This document shows, piece after piece, positions 10,967-20,510 of a DNA stretch of 28,507 nt. Every line of letters starts with the position of its first letter. Position 1 is the stretch's first letter. The notes beneath the pieces were generated by a model. The model was not told where the DNA came from and searched no databases. It saw only the letters and a list, made by a program, of their open reading frames with translations. The translations under genes were made by a program, and so were the position numbers. Origin of the DNA: Conidiobolus incongruus B7586 (taxonomy: Eukaryota > Entomophthoromycota > Entomophthoromycetes > Entomophthorales > Conidiobolaceae); contig JNEM01009119.1 of assembly GCA_000697335.1 (NCBI GenBank), positions 1 to 28,507 on the forward strand, given 5' to 3'.

Positions 10967-13750
10967 TCATACTTTAGCTTTTTGAAAATGGGCAACTTGC
11001 TTGGGCATTTTGATCTTTTCTTCATCTTGAACATCTTTAGCTTGGTAATAGTGAGGAGCGACTTCGGTTAACCATTCAGGTCGGATATCGAGAACTTGTC
11101 TCATAAATTCTTTACTGGTCAATACTAATTCATAGTAAATTACCCATTTGGGACGAGTTTCGAAAAGTGAACTGTTGGGATGGATGTGGACTGTGTGTGA
11201 CTGCTTAGCAGTCCTGTATGTTTCATTTCCTTTTTGGAGCTTGGCTGCATGATAAAAGTAGCCAGAGGTAATACTCTTCCTAATGGGGTCAGTGTCATGA
11301 GGGTTGGGATTGGATGATGGGGATATTTCTACTCTTTCTAGTAAACCCATCAATTGATCTCTAACGTCACGAGCTCTAGTCATGGATCTATATTGAATGA
11401 AATTTTCGTAGCACCATTGTGTAGAAAAATCAGTCTCAACCCATTGATTCCAAATATTCAATAACATCAGATGATCTCCTTCAGGATGCATTAGATTTTG
11501 ACGAGCTTTATCAGCATGGAATTGTTTATCTTTAGGTCTGTAGAAGATAGCATTTTGAACACTCAACATGGATGCAATAGTGACAACTTCTTCAGTACAA
11601 CCATATTTATCGCTTGCAATAATCATTTTTGACATCATAGGATCAAGTGGAAACTCAGCCATTTGTCTCCCTAATTTAGTCAATTGACCTTTATTGTTGA
11701 GAGCACCTAGAGCATATAGTTGTTCCAGCGCTTTTGACATTGCTTCAATTGGAGGAGGGTCTAAGAAATCAAATTTGATGATATTATCTATTTTTAAGGA
11801 TTTAAGGGTTAAAACAATATTTCCCAAATTAGAACGTTGAATTTCTGGTATAGTATTTTCGTCGAGTTCATTTTGGTAGGCCCACTGAGTGTAAAGTCTA
11901 AAACATTTACCAGGGCCTACTCTACCAGCTCTACCAGCTCTTTGATTGGCAGATGCACGAGAACATGGTGTAATAATCAATGATTCCATATTAGTCTTAG
12001 GATTAAAGAATTTCTGTTTAGCAAATCCTGGGTCAATGACGAAAACAATACCATCGATTGTAATGGAAGTTTCCGCAATATTGGTAGCTAAAACTACTTT
12101 TCTGGCTCCTTCTGGGGTAGGTTCGAAGATTTTTCCTTGCATGTCAGATGGAAGGGTTGAGTAAATTGGAGCCACGATTAATTCTTTGATTTTACTTCCT
12201 AGTACTCTTGATGTATGTAGAATGGCTTCCTGAGCCTGCTCAATTTCCTCTTGCCCCGTTAAAAATACAAGGATATCACCTTTATCTTGAGAAATGTGAA
12301 TTTGGAATACAGTAGTAATAACCGCGGCTAAATAATTTGCTTCAGGTGCCTTAGTATAATAAATTTCAACTGGATAAGGTCTACCAGGAATCATGAAAAT
12401 AGGAGCAGAATCAAAGTAATCCGAAAATTTTTGAGCATCCATGGTAGCAGATGAAATAAGTAGTCTTAAGTCTGGACGGGCTTTAGCAATATCTTTTACA
12501 AGTCCCAAGATGATATCAGTGTGAAGAGTTCTTTCGTGAGCTTCATCGATAATAAGGCAAGAATAACCGTCTAGATCGGGTTCTGTCAAAAACTCTCTAA
12601 GAAGCATACCGTCTGTCATATATTTAATGATGGTTCTATCAGATGTACAATCTTCAAATCGAATCGAATAACCAACTTCATTACCCAGTTTCACTCCCAT
12701 TTCTTCAGAAACACGAGCAGCTACACTCATTGCAGCAACTCTACGAGGTTGGGTACATCCTACTTTTTTATTTCCTTGTGTAAAACCAGCTTCGTGGAGA
12801 TACTGTGGAAGTTGGGTGGTTTTTCCAGATCCAGTTTCACCAACAATAATGAGAACTTGACAATTTTTAACTGCTTGAATTAGTTGATCTCTGTATTCGT
12901 AAATGGGCAATGATTGTCTAACTTGTTGGATGGATGCCTCTTTGCGTTTTTGTAACTCCATTGGAGTTGGCTCTTTGGGAGGAGGATTCTTAATTGATTC
13001 TGATAAAATAAACTCTATTTGTTCATCGTCGAAAACGTAGTCAAAATCATCTTTTGTGACGTATTTGGATTGTACTTGGGACTTGTGGATTTGATTTTGC
13101 TCCCATTGTTCTTGTTCAGTAACGATCTTCTCATCTTCTTTATACCTTGCATAAAGAGCTTCTTCTTTTCTTTTACTATCCAATTTTCCTTTTTCAGTAA
13201 TGTAATCTTCAGGCATGACATATCCTTGAACATCTTCATTTTGAATTTTCTGCCTTTCATTGACCAACCTGAGAATTTCTTTGTCTCTCTCATACTCCAT
13301 CATCTCCCTCTTAGTTTTGTGATCATTGCCAAATAATTCTTCTTCATCTCTTATTTTTTCTTGGAGCATTAGGATACGGGATTGTTCTCTCTTTCTCAAA
13401 TATTCTTGACGAGATCTTTCTTTAATATCGGGCAATGCTTGTCTCCTAGCATCTGCATCGTTGGCCAAAGCTCTTCGTTTTGAGGCTTCATTATCAGCTT
13501 TACTACTTCTGTCTTCAATAACTTTTTTAGCGCGTTCCAGATCCCTTTCTCGAATCCTTTTAGCAAGAGCGTCTCTCTCTTCAATATCTGTTTCCATCTG
13601 TCGTTTTTCCCTCTGATATTCATCGTCTGATTCTTGTTCAATATCCTCTCTAATTTTTTTATCAGGGTTTTCGTTTATTTCGGGTTTCCAACTATCTTCA
13701 AAATCTTCATCTCTCTTTCTACGTAAATGTTTCGGTTTTCTACTAGACAT
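10967..13750 (-). CDS. PRP2: Pre-mRNA-splicing ATP-dependent RNA helicase Prp2/DHX16 (DEAH box)
   Basis: Intronless frame of 927 residues from ATG 13750 to TGA 10967. Prp2 is the DEAH-box ATPase that remodels the activated spliceosome before the first splicing step. Helicase motifs are intact: GETGSGKT (304-311), TQPRRVAA (333-340), DEAH (402-405), SAT (434-436), FLTGQEEIE (about 496-504), ATNIAETS (about 555-562) and QRAGRAGR (603-610). The winged-helix/ratchet and OB-fold regions follow, with FIHPNSSLF-like and VLTSKEFMR-like blocks near the C-terminus. The charged N-terminal third (residues 1-250), with its LEERDA-like and FDYVFD-like blocks, matches DHX16 rather than Prp16, Prp22 or Prp43. 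Compared with human DHX16 (about 1040 residues), the first 100 or so residues, a PWI-like domain, are missing. An in-frame TAA lies 15 nt upstream of the ATG. Confidence 0.97.
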   Translation of the reverse strand: MSSRKPKHLRRKRDEDFEDSWKPEINENPDKKIREDIEQESDDEYQREKRQMETDIEERDALAKRIRERDLERAKKVIEDRSSKADNEASKRRALANDADARRQALPDIKERSRQEYLRKREQSRILMLQEKIRDEEELFGNDHKTKREMMEYERDKEILRLVNERQKIQNEDVQGYVMPEDYITEKGKLDSKRKEEALYARYKEDEKIVTEQEQWEQNQIHKSQVQSKYVTKDDFDYVFDDEQIEFILSESIKNPPPKEPTPMELQKRKEASIQQVRQSLPIYEYRDQLIQAVKNCQVLIIVGETGSGKTTQLPQYLHEAGFTQGNKKVGCTQPRRVAAMSVAARVSEEMGVKLGNEVGYSIRFEDCTSDRTIIKYMTDGMLLREFLTEPDLDGYSCLIIDEAHERTLHTDIILGLVKDIAKARPDLRLLISSATMDAQKFSDYFDSAPIFMIPGRPYPVEIYYTKAPEANYLAAVITTVFQIHISQDKGDILVFLTGQEEIEQAQEAILHTSRVLGSKIKELIVAPIYSTLPSDMQGKIFEPTPEGARKVVLATNIAETSITIDGIVFVIDPGFAKQKFFNPKTNMESLIITPCSRASANQRAGRAGRVGPGKCFRLYTQWAYQNELDENTIPEIQRSNLGNIVLTLKSLKIDNIIKFDFLDPPPIEAMSKALEQLYALGALNNKGQLTKLGRQMAEFPLDPMMSKMIIASDKYGCTEEVVTIASMLSVQNAIFYRPKDKQFHADKARQNLMHPEGDHLMLLNIWNQWVETDFSTQWCYENFIQYRSMTRARDVRDQLMGLLERVEISPSSNPNPHDTDPIRKSITSGYFYHAAKLQKGNETYRTAKQSHTVHIHPNSSLFETRPKWVIYYELVLTSKEFMRQVLDIRPEWLTEVAPHYYQAKDVQDEEKIKMPKQVAHFQKAKV

Positions 13751-14781
13751 TTGAAAATGTTTTTAATTATATAATATTTAATATCAATTTTATTATAATT
13801 TGAATTAAAATGAATTTTTCTGTCCCTTGTTGTTTATTTACAATTTTTAGTGAATTACTAATCCCAGTTATTATTATGGGATATTTTTTGATTTTTAAAA
13901 TTTATGTATATAGCGATTTCTGAATCAGAACCAGAATTTGAATCAAGTATTGATAACATTAAGTCATGCTATTTAATAGCTACTATTATTTTTTATAGCG
14001 ATTATTACATATTTACTGAACTTAATTAAATATTCCTTGTTTTATTATTTCATATTATAGTATTGCAATATTTCTGAGCATTAATAATTTTTTATGAGCT
14101 CAAAATTGTCAAAATTTTATATATCAATTAATATATGAAATAAAATCATTGAACCAAATATTATTACAATTTTTCAAAATTTATAATCAATTTTATTTAT
14201 TATACAAATTTGACAGTATTTTTGCAATATTTAATAAATGAGTTGAGCAATTTTATTATATTTATACATCATGATAATAGCGAAGTTATCCTTATGAAAT
14301 ACTTATTTAATTTAAAGTTATTTAATATCGTTTTATGATTATTTTTCATTTTTGAAAATTTTATTTCATAAAAATGGAATTAAATAATTACATGACATCA
14401 GAATATTTTATATCATAACTTCAATATCATGATTTATTTATAATTGTTTTATATTATAGTGATATCACTATATTTACACAACTAAGAAAAATCGCAGATA
14501 TTATATTTGAATATTATATTCAGATTTCAATATTTTTGAGATAATGAATTTGAATGATAAGTATTTTTAAGGTTATGACCAATTTTTTGATTTTTAATAA
14601 TCAAATTAATTCTGAAATCAGTATCAAATTGCTCATTGAGCCGCCATATTCGAAAATAAATAATAGAATTATATATATATATAACGGATTAAATTCATAT
14701 TGAAAAATATTAAAATTAAAGAAAATTCAATTGTAAGTATCTCTATATCAAAGAAAAAAAAACAAAATTTAATAAACTACT
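13751..14781. other. Intergenic stretch, no gene recognised
   Basis: This separates the helicase start from the 3' end of the Dsc4-like gene, so it should contain the Prp2/DHX16 promoter. It is AT-rich throughout. A short inverted repeat (ATCCCA/TGGGAT, arms 13861-13866 and 13877-13882) and a 13-bp alternating AT run (14671-14683) are the only structures noted. I looked here for an upstream exon carrying the missing N-terminal domain of DHX16 and saw none. Confidence 0.6.
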
Positions 14782-15417
14782 TTATACTGGTAATCTTCTA
14801 TACTCGGAACTTCCAGTACTTGAATTAGAGTTAACAGAATGAGAGTCTTCACTTCCAAGTAGGGAATGCGACCAATAGGTACGAAATATAGAAATTACAT
14901 CTAACTCTGTTTCTGTAAAAACATAATCGTGATAATCATACTCATTTTCGCTACGGACGATACCGTCTTGTAAACTGACGAATAAGTAAAGAGTCTGTAG
15001 TATTATCGTCAGTACATCATTGCCAACTAGTAAAAGTATTGAAGGAGCTAAAAATAATATAAAATTTAATATTAATAAATATTAAAATTAAATATATAAT
15101 ATACCTTCTCCGATAAAGTCAATAATTATACCAGGTGTTACATTTGTTGTACTATGTTGAATAATACAGAATAAATTAATGATTAATATTAGACTTAGGG
15201 ACCATTTTAAACTTTTAGAAATGCTTCCAGCTCCTAATAACTTTAATTAAAGTTGATAAATATAATAGATGTAATTGACAATGTTACTTACTGAGCTTAA
15301 AATAAATTTTGAGATAAAAGCTAATAAATTATAATCTAATAAATAAATATAAGTTAAATGAACATTAATTAAAAAGTCTAAATTGTGACTAATATCTCTT
15401 TTAATATAATCTAACAT
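14782..15417 (-). CDS. DUF1746/Dsc4-like membrane protein
   Basis: Three exons: 15417-15292, 15240-15105 and 15047-14782, with introns of 51 and 57 nt. The joined frame encodes 175 residues. There are three probable membrane helices: about 13-38, 54-71 and 89-113. The motif GIIIDFIGE (79-87), followed by a helix with a conserved-looking ND..TIILQ pattern, recalls the fungal DUF1746 domain found in Dsc4. Dsc4 is a subunit of the Golgi/ER Dsc E3 ubiquitin ligase, which acts in membrane-protein quality control and SREBP activation in fission yeast. The hydrophilic C-terminus is rich in acidic residues and serine. The start is uncertain: the frame stays open to an ATG at 15570, but the extra 51 residues look like translated promoter, so I chose the ATG just before the first domain block. 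The assignment is from memory of the family pattern. Confidence 0.62.
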
Positions 15418-15624
15418 ATTAATAATATTTCGAAATGATAAATTATAATTAAATGTTAATTTGGCATTAGTTATGAATGTTGAATATAAATGGAAATGTG
15501 TTACTTGGAATTTTGCATTATGTGTTAATGAATTAAAATAAAAAAAGTGGGATAAAGTTAATGATATCATTGATCTTGAATTTTTTACTCTTGTCTCTTT
15601 CACCTGAATTAATTATTAAAATCA
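15418..15624. promoter_or_regulatory. Divergent promoter shared by the Dsc4-like gene and Ist3
   Basis: The two ATGs face away from each other with 207 bp between them, so both promoters must fit here. If the Dsc4-like protein instead starts at 15570, only 54 bp would remain, which argues for the shorter protein. No unambiguous TATA box or binding site stands out. Confidence 0.5.
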
Positions 15625-17189
15625 ATGAAGTAATTAATATAGTTAATATAATATTAATCCTATTAATCTAAAACAATATCATTTTCATATATAGCGTAGT
15701 GAAAGAAATCGGATCTATCAATAGAAAAGAGTTAGAAAATAACTTAATTGGTAAAGGTTCTTGGCATGACGATTATAAAGACTCTGCTTATATATTTGTC
15801 GGAGGTTTACCTTACGATTTAACTGAAGGTGACATTATCACTATATTTTCTCAGTAAGTCCAATATATAGTTTTCAATAATATTTTAAAATTTGGAAAAT
15901 AATTTTCTTATATTAAATTAGATATGGTGAAATCATGGATATAAATTTAGTAAAAGATCCTAAAACTGGAAAGTCGAAAGGCTTTTGCTTTTTAGCTTAT
16001 CAAGATCAAAGAAGTACAGTTTTAGCAGTAGATAATTTTAACGGAATTAAAGTATCAAATTTTATGAATATTATTTATCATTTTTTTCTAATATTGTATC
16101 AAATAGGTACTTGAAAGAACATTAAGGGTAGACCACGTGAAAAATTACAAAAAGAAGGGCAAAGTTAACGAAGATGGAGTCGAAGAGATAGATTTTACAT
16201 ATAATGCAGCTCCCCAACCAATTGAAGGTTTCAACATATTCTTCACATATATCAACTATTTTATTAAACGTTTAATTTTAGATGTTGCAGAATCTTCAGA
16301 AGATGAAGACCCAGAATTAGCCTCAAGAATAGCTCAAATAGATCTCGAAGATCCTATGGCTCCTTTCCTGATTAAACAAATTAAAAAAGAGAGAAAGAAA
16401 GAACTCAAAAAACTCAAGAAAAAGGAATTAAAATCAAAAAAAGAAAAATCTCATAAAAAAGAAAAAGAAAAAGAAAAACTAGAAGATCAAGAAAGGGATT
16501 TGTATGATTCGGATAAAAGATATGACTCAACTAAAGAATCTGATAGAGATAAATATGACAATTCGAGTTTTCCACTTAGAAATACTTCAAGAAATAGATC
16601 GAGATCTAATTCACCAGCTTCTAGATCATATAGAGAACGATCTAGATCCCCTCCCAGCTCCTCCCACGCTAATTCCAAATATTCAAGGTACCCTTCAAGA
16701 TCTCCTTCTCCACCTCAAAAATTTTCCAGACGCGAAGGAAGGTATACTAGAAATATGTCTAGATCTCCTTCTCCAAGACTATATCGCACATCAAAGAATG
16801 ACTCAAACTATTCCAGGTATAGATCTAGATCTCCTTCACCTAAAAAGTATTCTTCAAAATACGAATCCAAATACTCTCGAAGCTTCTCACGATCTCGTTC
16901 ACCTGCCTCTAGTCCTTCAAAGTCTGGTGATAAATTTTCGAGGGAGGTATCTCGATCACCACCATCCAAGTACCAATCTACATATGATACAAAAAGATCA
17001 CATTCCAGATCACCTGTTCATGATCATTCAAAATATCAATCAAGAAATGTGAGAGATCCATCTTTATCTCCTAATCATCAATCTCGTAGAAGATCCCGAT
17101 CCCCTTACCGCTCTCCTAGCTCTAGATATAGAAGAGATTCATCTCCTAGAGATTATAGGTTTAGTCGTCATTACTCTCGTTCACCATAA
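15625..17189 (+). CDS. IST3: Ist3/RBMX2 (Cwf29) spliceosomal RRM protein with long RS tail
   Basis: Five coding exons: 15625-15629, 15695-15853, 15922-16051, 16107-16227 and 16282-17189. The total is 1323 nt, or 440 residues plus TAA. Ist3 is the RRM subunit of the RES complex (with Bud13 and Pml1), which binds U2 snRNP and the activated spliceosome and helps pre-mRNA retention and splicing. The RRM has RNP2 YIFVGGL (34-40) and RNP1 KGFCFLAY (74-81). The flanking [10 protein letters not shown] and NFNGIK blocks are diagnostic of RBMX2/Ist3. A lysine/glutamate-rich stretch follows, then an RS-rich tail of about 220 residues with repeated SRSPSP units. The first exon contributes only ATGAA; splicing gives MNVVKEI, matching the MN start usual in this family. 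The fourth intron (16228-16281, 54 nt) is open in frame but encodes a hydrophobic peptide foreign to the protein, so it is taken as an intron. Confidence 0.93.
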
Positions 17190-17399
17190 GAATTTTGTAA
17201 TCATCAACGTCATTCTTCATCTTAACATTCCTTTAGGATCATTAGAATACAATCATCAAAATTTTGAAGTTTAGTTATATTATTTAATTGGTAATTTTTT
17301 AGTAAAGTAAATCATGCATTAATAATAAGCATAAAATATAATATGGATATAATAACTTTAATAATTAATAATAATGAACAATATACTGTTTGAAATATA

Positions 17400-20038
17400 T
17401 TAATCTTTCAAATACCATGCAGGTGTTAACTTTTGAGGACGAAGTTCAAAATCGGCTAATTCTAAAATTTTTTCTTTTAACTCGGCTTCATTAAACATAT
17501 TGAATCGAGTTCTATAAAGAGTTAAAATGGCGATATTGATGACTTTTTAGGTGTATTTACCCTCTTAAATATTTAATTAAACCATTTAATTCATTAACAT
17601 TTCCATCTAATATCTATAAAACACAATTAACAACCATTATTTCAAAGCTTAATCATCAACTTAATATTACATCTCTCAGTCGTTTTTCAGCATCTTTAGT
17701 CCATTTAGAGACAGGTGGTTCGTTTGCTGTGAGAGAATCAACAGTTGGAGTATCAACTTTATCAGGTATAGCAGTTCCTCTAGGGTCTAAAGGAAGTACA
17801 ATTTCCTCTAGAAAATTGATTAGATTGAAATAAAAATAATTTGGAAACTTATAACTTACCCGAATTCAATTGATAACCACCAGTAATTTTTCCAAAAGAT
17901 TTAGTTTGAATACCTGAAATTAAAAGAGTGGGAGGAATAGCTTCTGGAACGAGGTGAGTAGCAATTTTAATTCTCTAGCAAAGAGATTAATAGATTGTAT
18001 TTCATAAAATTTCATGATGTTACCTTGAGAGTTGGCTTATGAACTAAATAAAATAAAACGTATTAAATAAATAAATAAATAAAAATGATTAATAAAATTA
18101 CCATGGGGAGTATCTAAATCATCGTCATCTTCGCTATCTTCATTATCAGGATCATCAGAAATCCAATCCTAAAATCAAGATAAATCAATTATTAATTATA
18201 TCATGATATGAGACAAATTACTCCTTCTTGTTCACTACTGTCATCAGAAAAGAATTCTTCTTCATCATCTTCTAATTCATCTTCACTACTGTCCAAAACT
18301 TCGCCATCTTCCTCTTCCCATTCCAATTCGGAATCTACTTCGTAATCCAGATTTTGTTCATCCTTTCGATTCCATCTTCTTCCATTGATAATTGTAGAAG
18401 TTCTAGTGAATGTACCTATATATAAAATCAATATCAAGGTAAACATATAGAATACTAATAACATTACCAAAATAGGGAGGGCGATAATTTTCACTAAACT
18501 GTAATAATTTGAACTTAGGTTGGCTTTCCTTATTAATACTTGTAATTTTCTTTGTAGAATTGGGCAATAAACTCTTAATTTTGTCTCTCTTCGGCAATTG
18601 GTCATATTTAGCAGCATCGAATTGACTCAATTCATCCAATAAGTTCTCCTTAATACTGCGTTTAATTTGTTCGGGTAACTTGACATGATCCTTAATGCGA
18701 AACTTTAAGAAGTATTTTTCGTAATCGGTTAACTGAGCTTTTTCACCTTCATTATTTTTAGAGTTGAACTCGTTAGATTTAGTGGGTTTAGATATAGTTT
18801 TGAAAAATCCTTGAATTTTGGGTTGCTGAATCTATATATTTTAAATCCTGATTCAATATTAGTTGGATTGAATGAATAATCTATATTACCTTTTCAGGTT
18901 TGGTTGGAGGTACTGGTTTAGGTTGAGGCGCTGACTGAGGTAATAGTTGTTCTTCCTAAACAAATACATATGAATTAATTCAGTAAAAGCAAATATATCA
19001 GTTCAGTGATTTTAATTACCACAAGAGCAGAATTAGGATCTTGATTTAAATAACTTGATTTAATCAATTCAAAATCTTCAGAATTGACACCAACTTGAAT
19101 TAAATTTAATTGATCTTGCAAAGATAAATTATCTACCAATCCTTGAGCTTCTTTTAGTAACTATTGAAAAATCACAGATGATTAGTGGCCAAATAATTTC
19201 AAAATAATTTCAATTTACTTGACGCCTTTCATCACTTCGAGTTTTAAGAAATTTTAAAAATTTAGAATTAATATCACTTATTTGGTTTAATTCAAATTTT
19301 GTAATGGTTAAGTTCTATATTCAAATTAAAATGATTAATGATTAATTAGTATATACAATGATATTAATAAATACTGTAGGTTTAATATTTTCAAAATTTT
19401 TTAATTGGATATGATAATCTTGAAATTGACCATATTTTAAGCAAATTGATTTGATAAAATCAACAGATATAAATTCTATGAATTCATTGATTTTAAATTA
19501 ATAATTATTTGAGCACAATCAATAAATCATGTAATTTACTATGAAATGGATCTTCTTCACTATCATATTGAGTAGGACATAAAATTGATTTAATATACAT
19601 GGCCAATTGATTGATATTTAGAGAACTGTAAGAATAATAGTTTATTAATAAGATTAGCGAAAAGAATAAATAAATATACCTTTCTGCAGCTAAACAACAG
19701 ATTAATTCACTGATATTAGTTTGTAACCAAGTTTCAACTTGTTCAATTTGTAAAGGTTCAATGGAATCTCTATTTTCAAAATATTTTCCCAATTGTATAA
19801 CAATAAAAGGATAATTAAAAGGATCAAAATGAGTTTGGTTCAGTTGTAATTTGTTATTCTTTATCTCTGCAGTTCTGGAGCTATTACTAATGTTTAATGG
19901 TCTTGTTCTCTTTTTAATTGTGGTGGGTTTAGGAGTGGTAGCTGGTAATTCTGGCTGAGATTCAACTTTCTCGTGAGGTAAAATTAAATCTACAGCTGGG
20001 TCAGTGGTCATATTTTGGGTAAGATCAATCACTGTCAT
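17400..20038 (-). CDS. RLF2: Chromatin assembly factor 1 large subunit (CAF-1 p150, Cac1/Rlf2)
   Basis: Fourteen exons with donor/acceptor-consistent frames: 20038-19680, 19625-19540, 19475-19375, 19314-19219, 19160-19020, 18955-18890, 18831-18468, 18415-18222, 18168-18102, 18043-18024, 17974-17860, 17807-17671, 17613-17561 and 17511-17400. They sum to 1911 nt, or 636 residues plus TAA. CAF-1 deposits H3-H4 behind the replication fork with PCNA. A PIP box QPKIQGFF (286-293) is followed by KFRIKDHVKL, the conserved KLLQFSENYRPPYFG block (391-405), LDYEVDSELEWEE (427-439) and an acidic tract that binds histones. The C-terminus (about 560-636) looks like the winged-helix DNA-binding domain, with LIKYLRG and a final PAWYLKD. 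The K/E/R-rich KER region normally just before the PIP box is absent; a helical, mostly uncharged region and a proline linker take its place. Intron 1 (54 nt) is open in frame. Confidence 0.92.
18065..18084. repeat. (AAAT)n-type microsatellite inside a CAF-1 intron
   Basis: About four AAAT-type units lie near the 3' end of intron 9 of the CAF-1 gene. On the coding strand they form the T-rich tract ahead of the acceptor. Confidence 0.7.
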
Positions 20039-20237
20039 AGTTATCTTTTAATTTATCATAAAAGTATATAATTGAAATATTAAGTTAATTAAAAGGATTG
20101 AGCATTTGATAAATTTTCAATGATGTAAAATCATTAATTGAATTTAAATCATCGTGAATAATAAATAATGTTATGGGTTCATTGATACCACTCGATTGGT
20201 TATTTACGAATTGAAATTTATTTATTAGAGCTAATCA

Positions 20238-20456
20238 TTAATCTGTTCCAAGACTTCTAATGAGTTCCGTAAAAATTCCGTCGTCCTCAGAAGTTGGAAC
20301 TACAGTCCTTTCGAAAGTTTTTTTAGAAGTTTGCTCATTTCCATTACCACTGTGACCAAGATCTTGGGTACCCTGTTGAATACCAATACCTGCAGAAATG
20401 TTAGAAAGTTGAGAGAGAAAGACGAAAGCATAGACTAAAAAGATACGAGACAACAT
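20238..20456 (-). CDS. Small secreted protein candidate, 72 residues
   Basis: Intronless frame from ATG 20456 to TAA at 20238. I do not recognise it. The first 22 residues form a textbook signal peptide: a positive N-end (MLSR), a hydrophobic core (IFLVYAFVFL), a polar region and a likely cut after NISA. The mature part of about 50 residues is rich in G, Q, T and S, has no cysteine, and carries a lysine/arginine spot (SKKTFER) that could be a processing site. A frame extension upstream to a TTG exists but has no ATG, so I reject it. A TATAAAA box lies about 55 nt upstream, a spacing similar to the other short intronless gene. Its 3' end lies 200 bp from the CAF-1 start. It could be a secreted peptide, a small effector or a wall-associated product; being a chance ORF is still possible. 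Confidence 0.5.
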   Translation of the reverse strand: MLSRIFLVYAFVFLSQLSNISAGIGIQQGTQDLGHSGNGNEQTSKKTFERTVVPTSEDDGIFTELIRSLGTD

Positions 20457-20510
20457 TTTATAATACAAATTAGATTTGAATAATAATAAATTAGCAAAAT
20501 ATTTCAAGGT

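Noticed and set aside
13019-13336. 105-codon plus-strand frame inside the helicase gene
   Set aside because: It is the antisense of the charged N-terminus of Prp2/DHX16; the F/L/I-rich translation comes from complementing lysine/glutamate codons.
13861-13882. Inverted repeat ATCCCA/TGGGAT
   Set aside because: Only 6-bp arms and no context; expected by chance.
13858-13959. 33-residue minus-strand frame just upstream of the helicase gene (possible missing N-terminus or upstream ORF)
   Set aside because: It does not resemble a PWI domain, ends in a stop, and is within chance length for such DNA.
15418-15603. N-terminal extension of the Dsc4-like frame to 15570 or to a GTG at 15603
   Set aside because: GTG is not a normal nuclear start, and the extra residues look like translated AT-rich promoter and would leave almost no room for the divergent promoter.
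16504-17052. 182-codon frame in another phase of the Ist3 tail
   Set aside because: Repetitive RS codons keep other frames open; the L/D/H-rich product is a shadow of the real tail.
19499-19515. GTGCTC donor for the second CAF-1 intron
   Set aside because: It breaks the frame with every nearby acceptor; the GTAAAT donor at 19539 keeps it and resembles other donors here.
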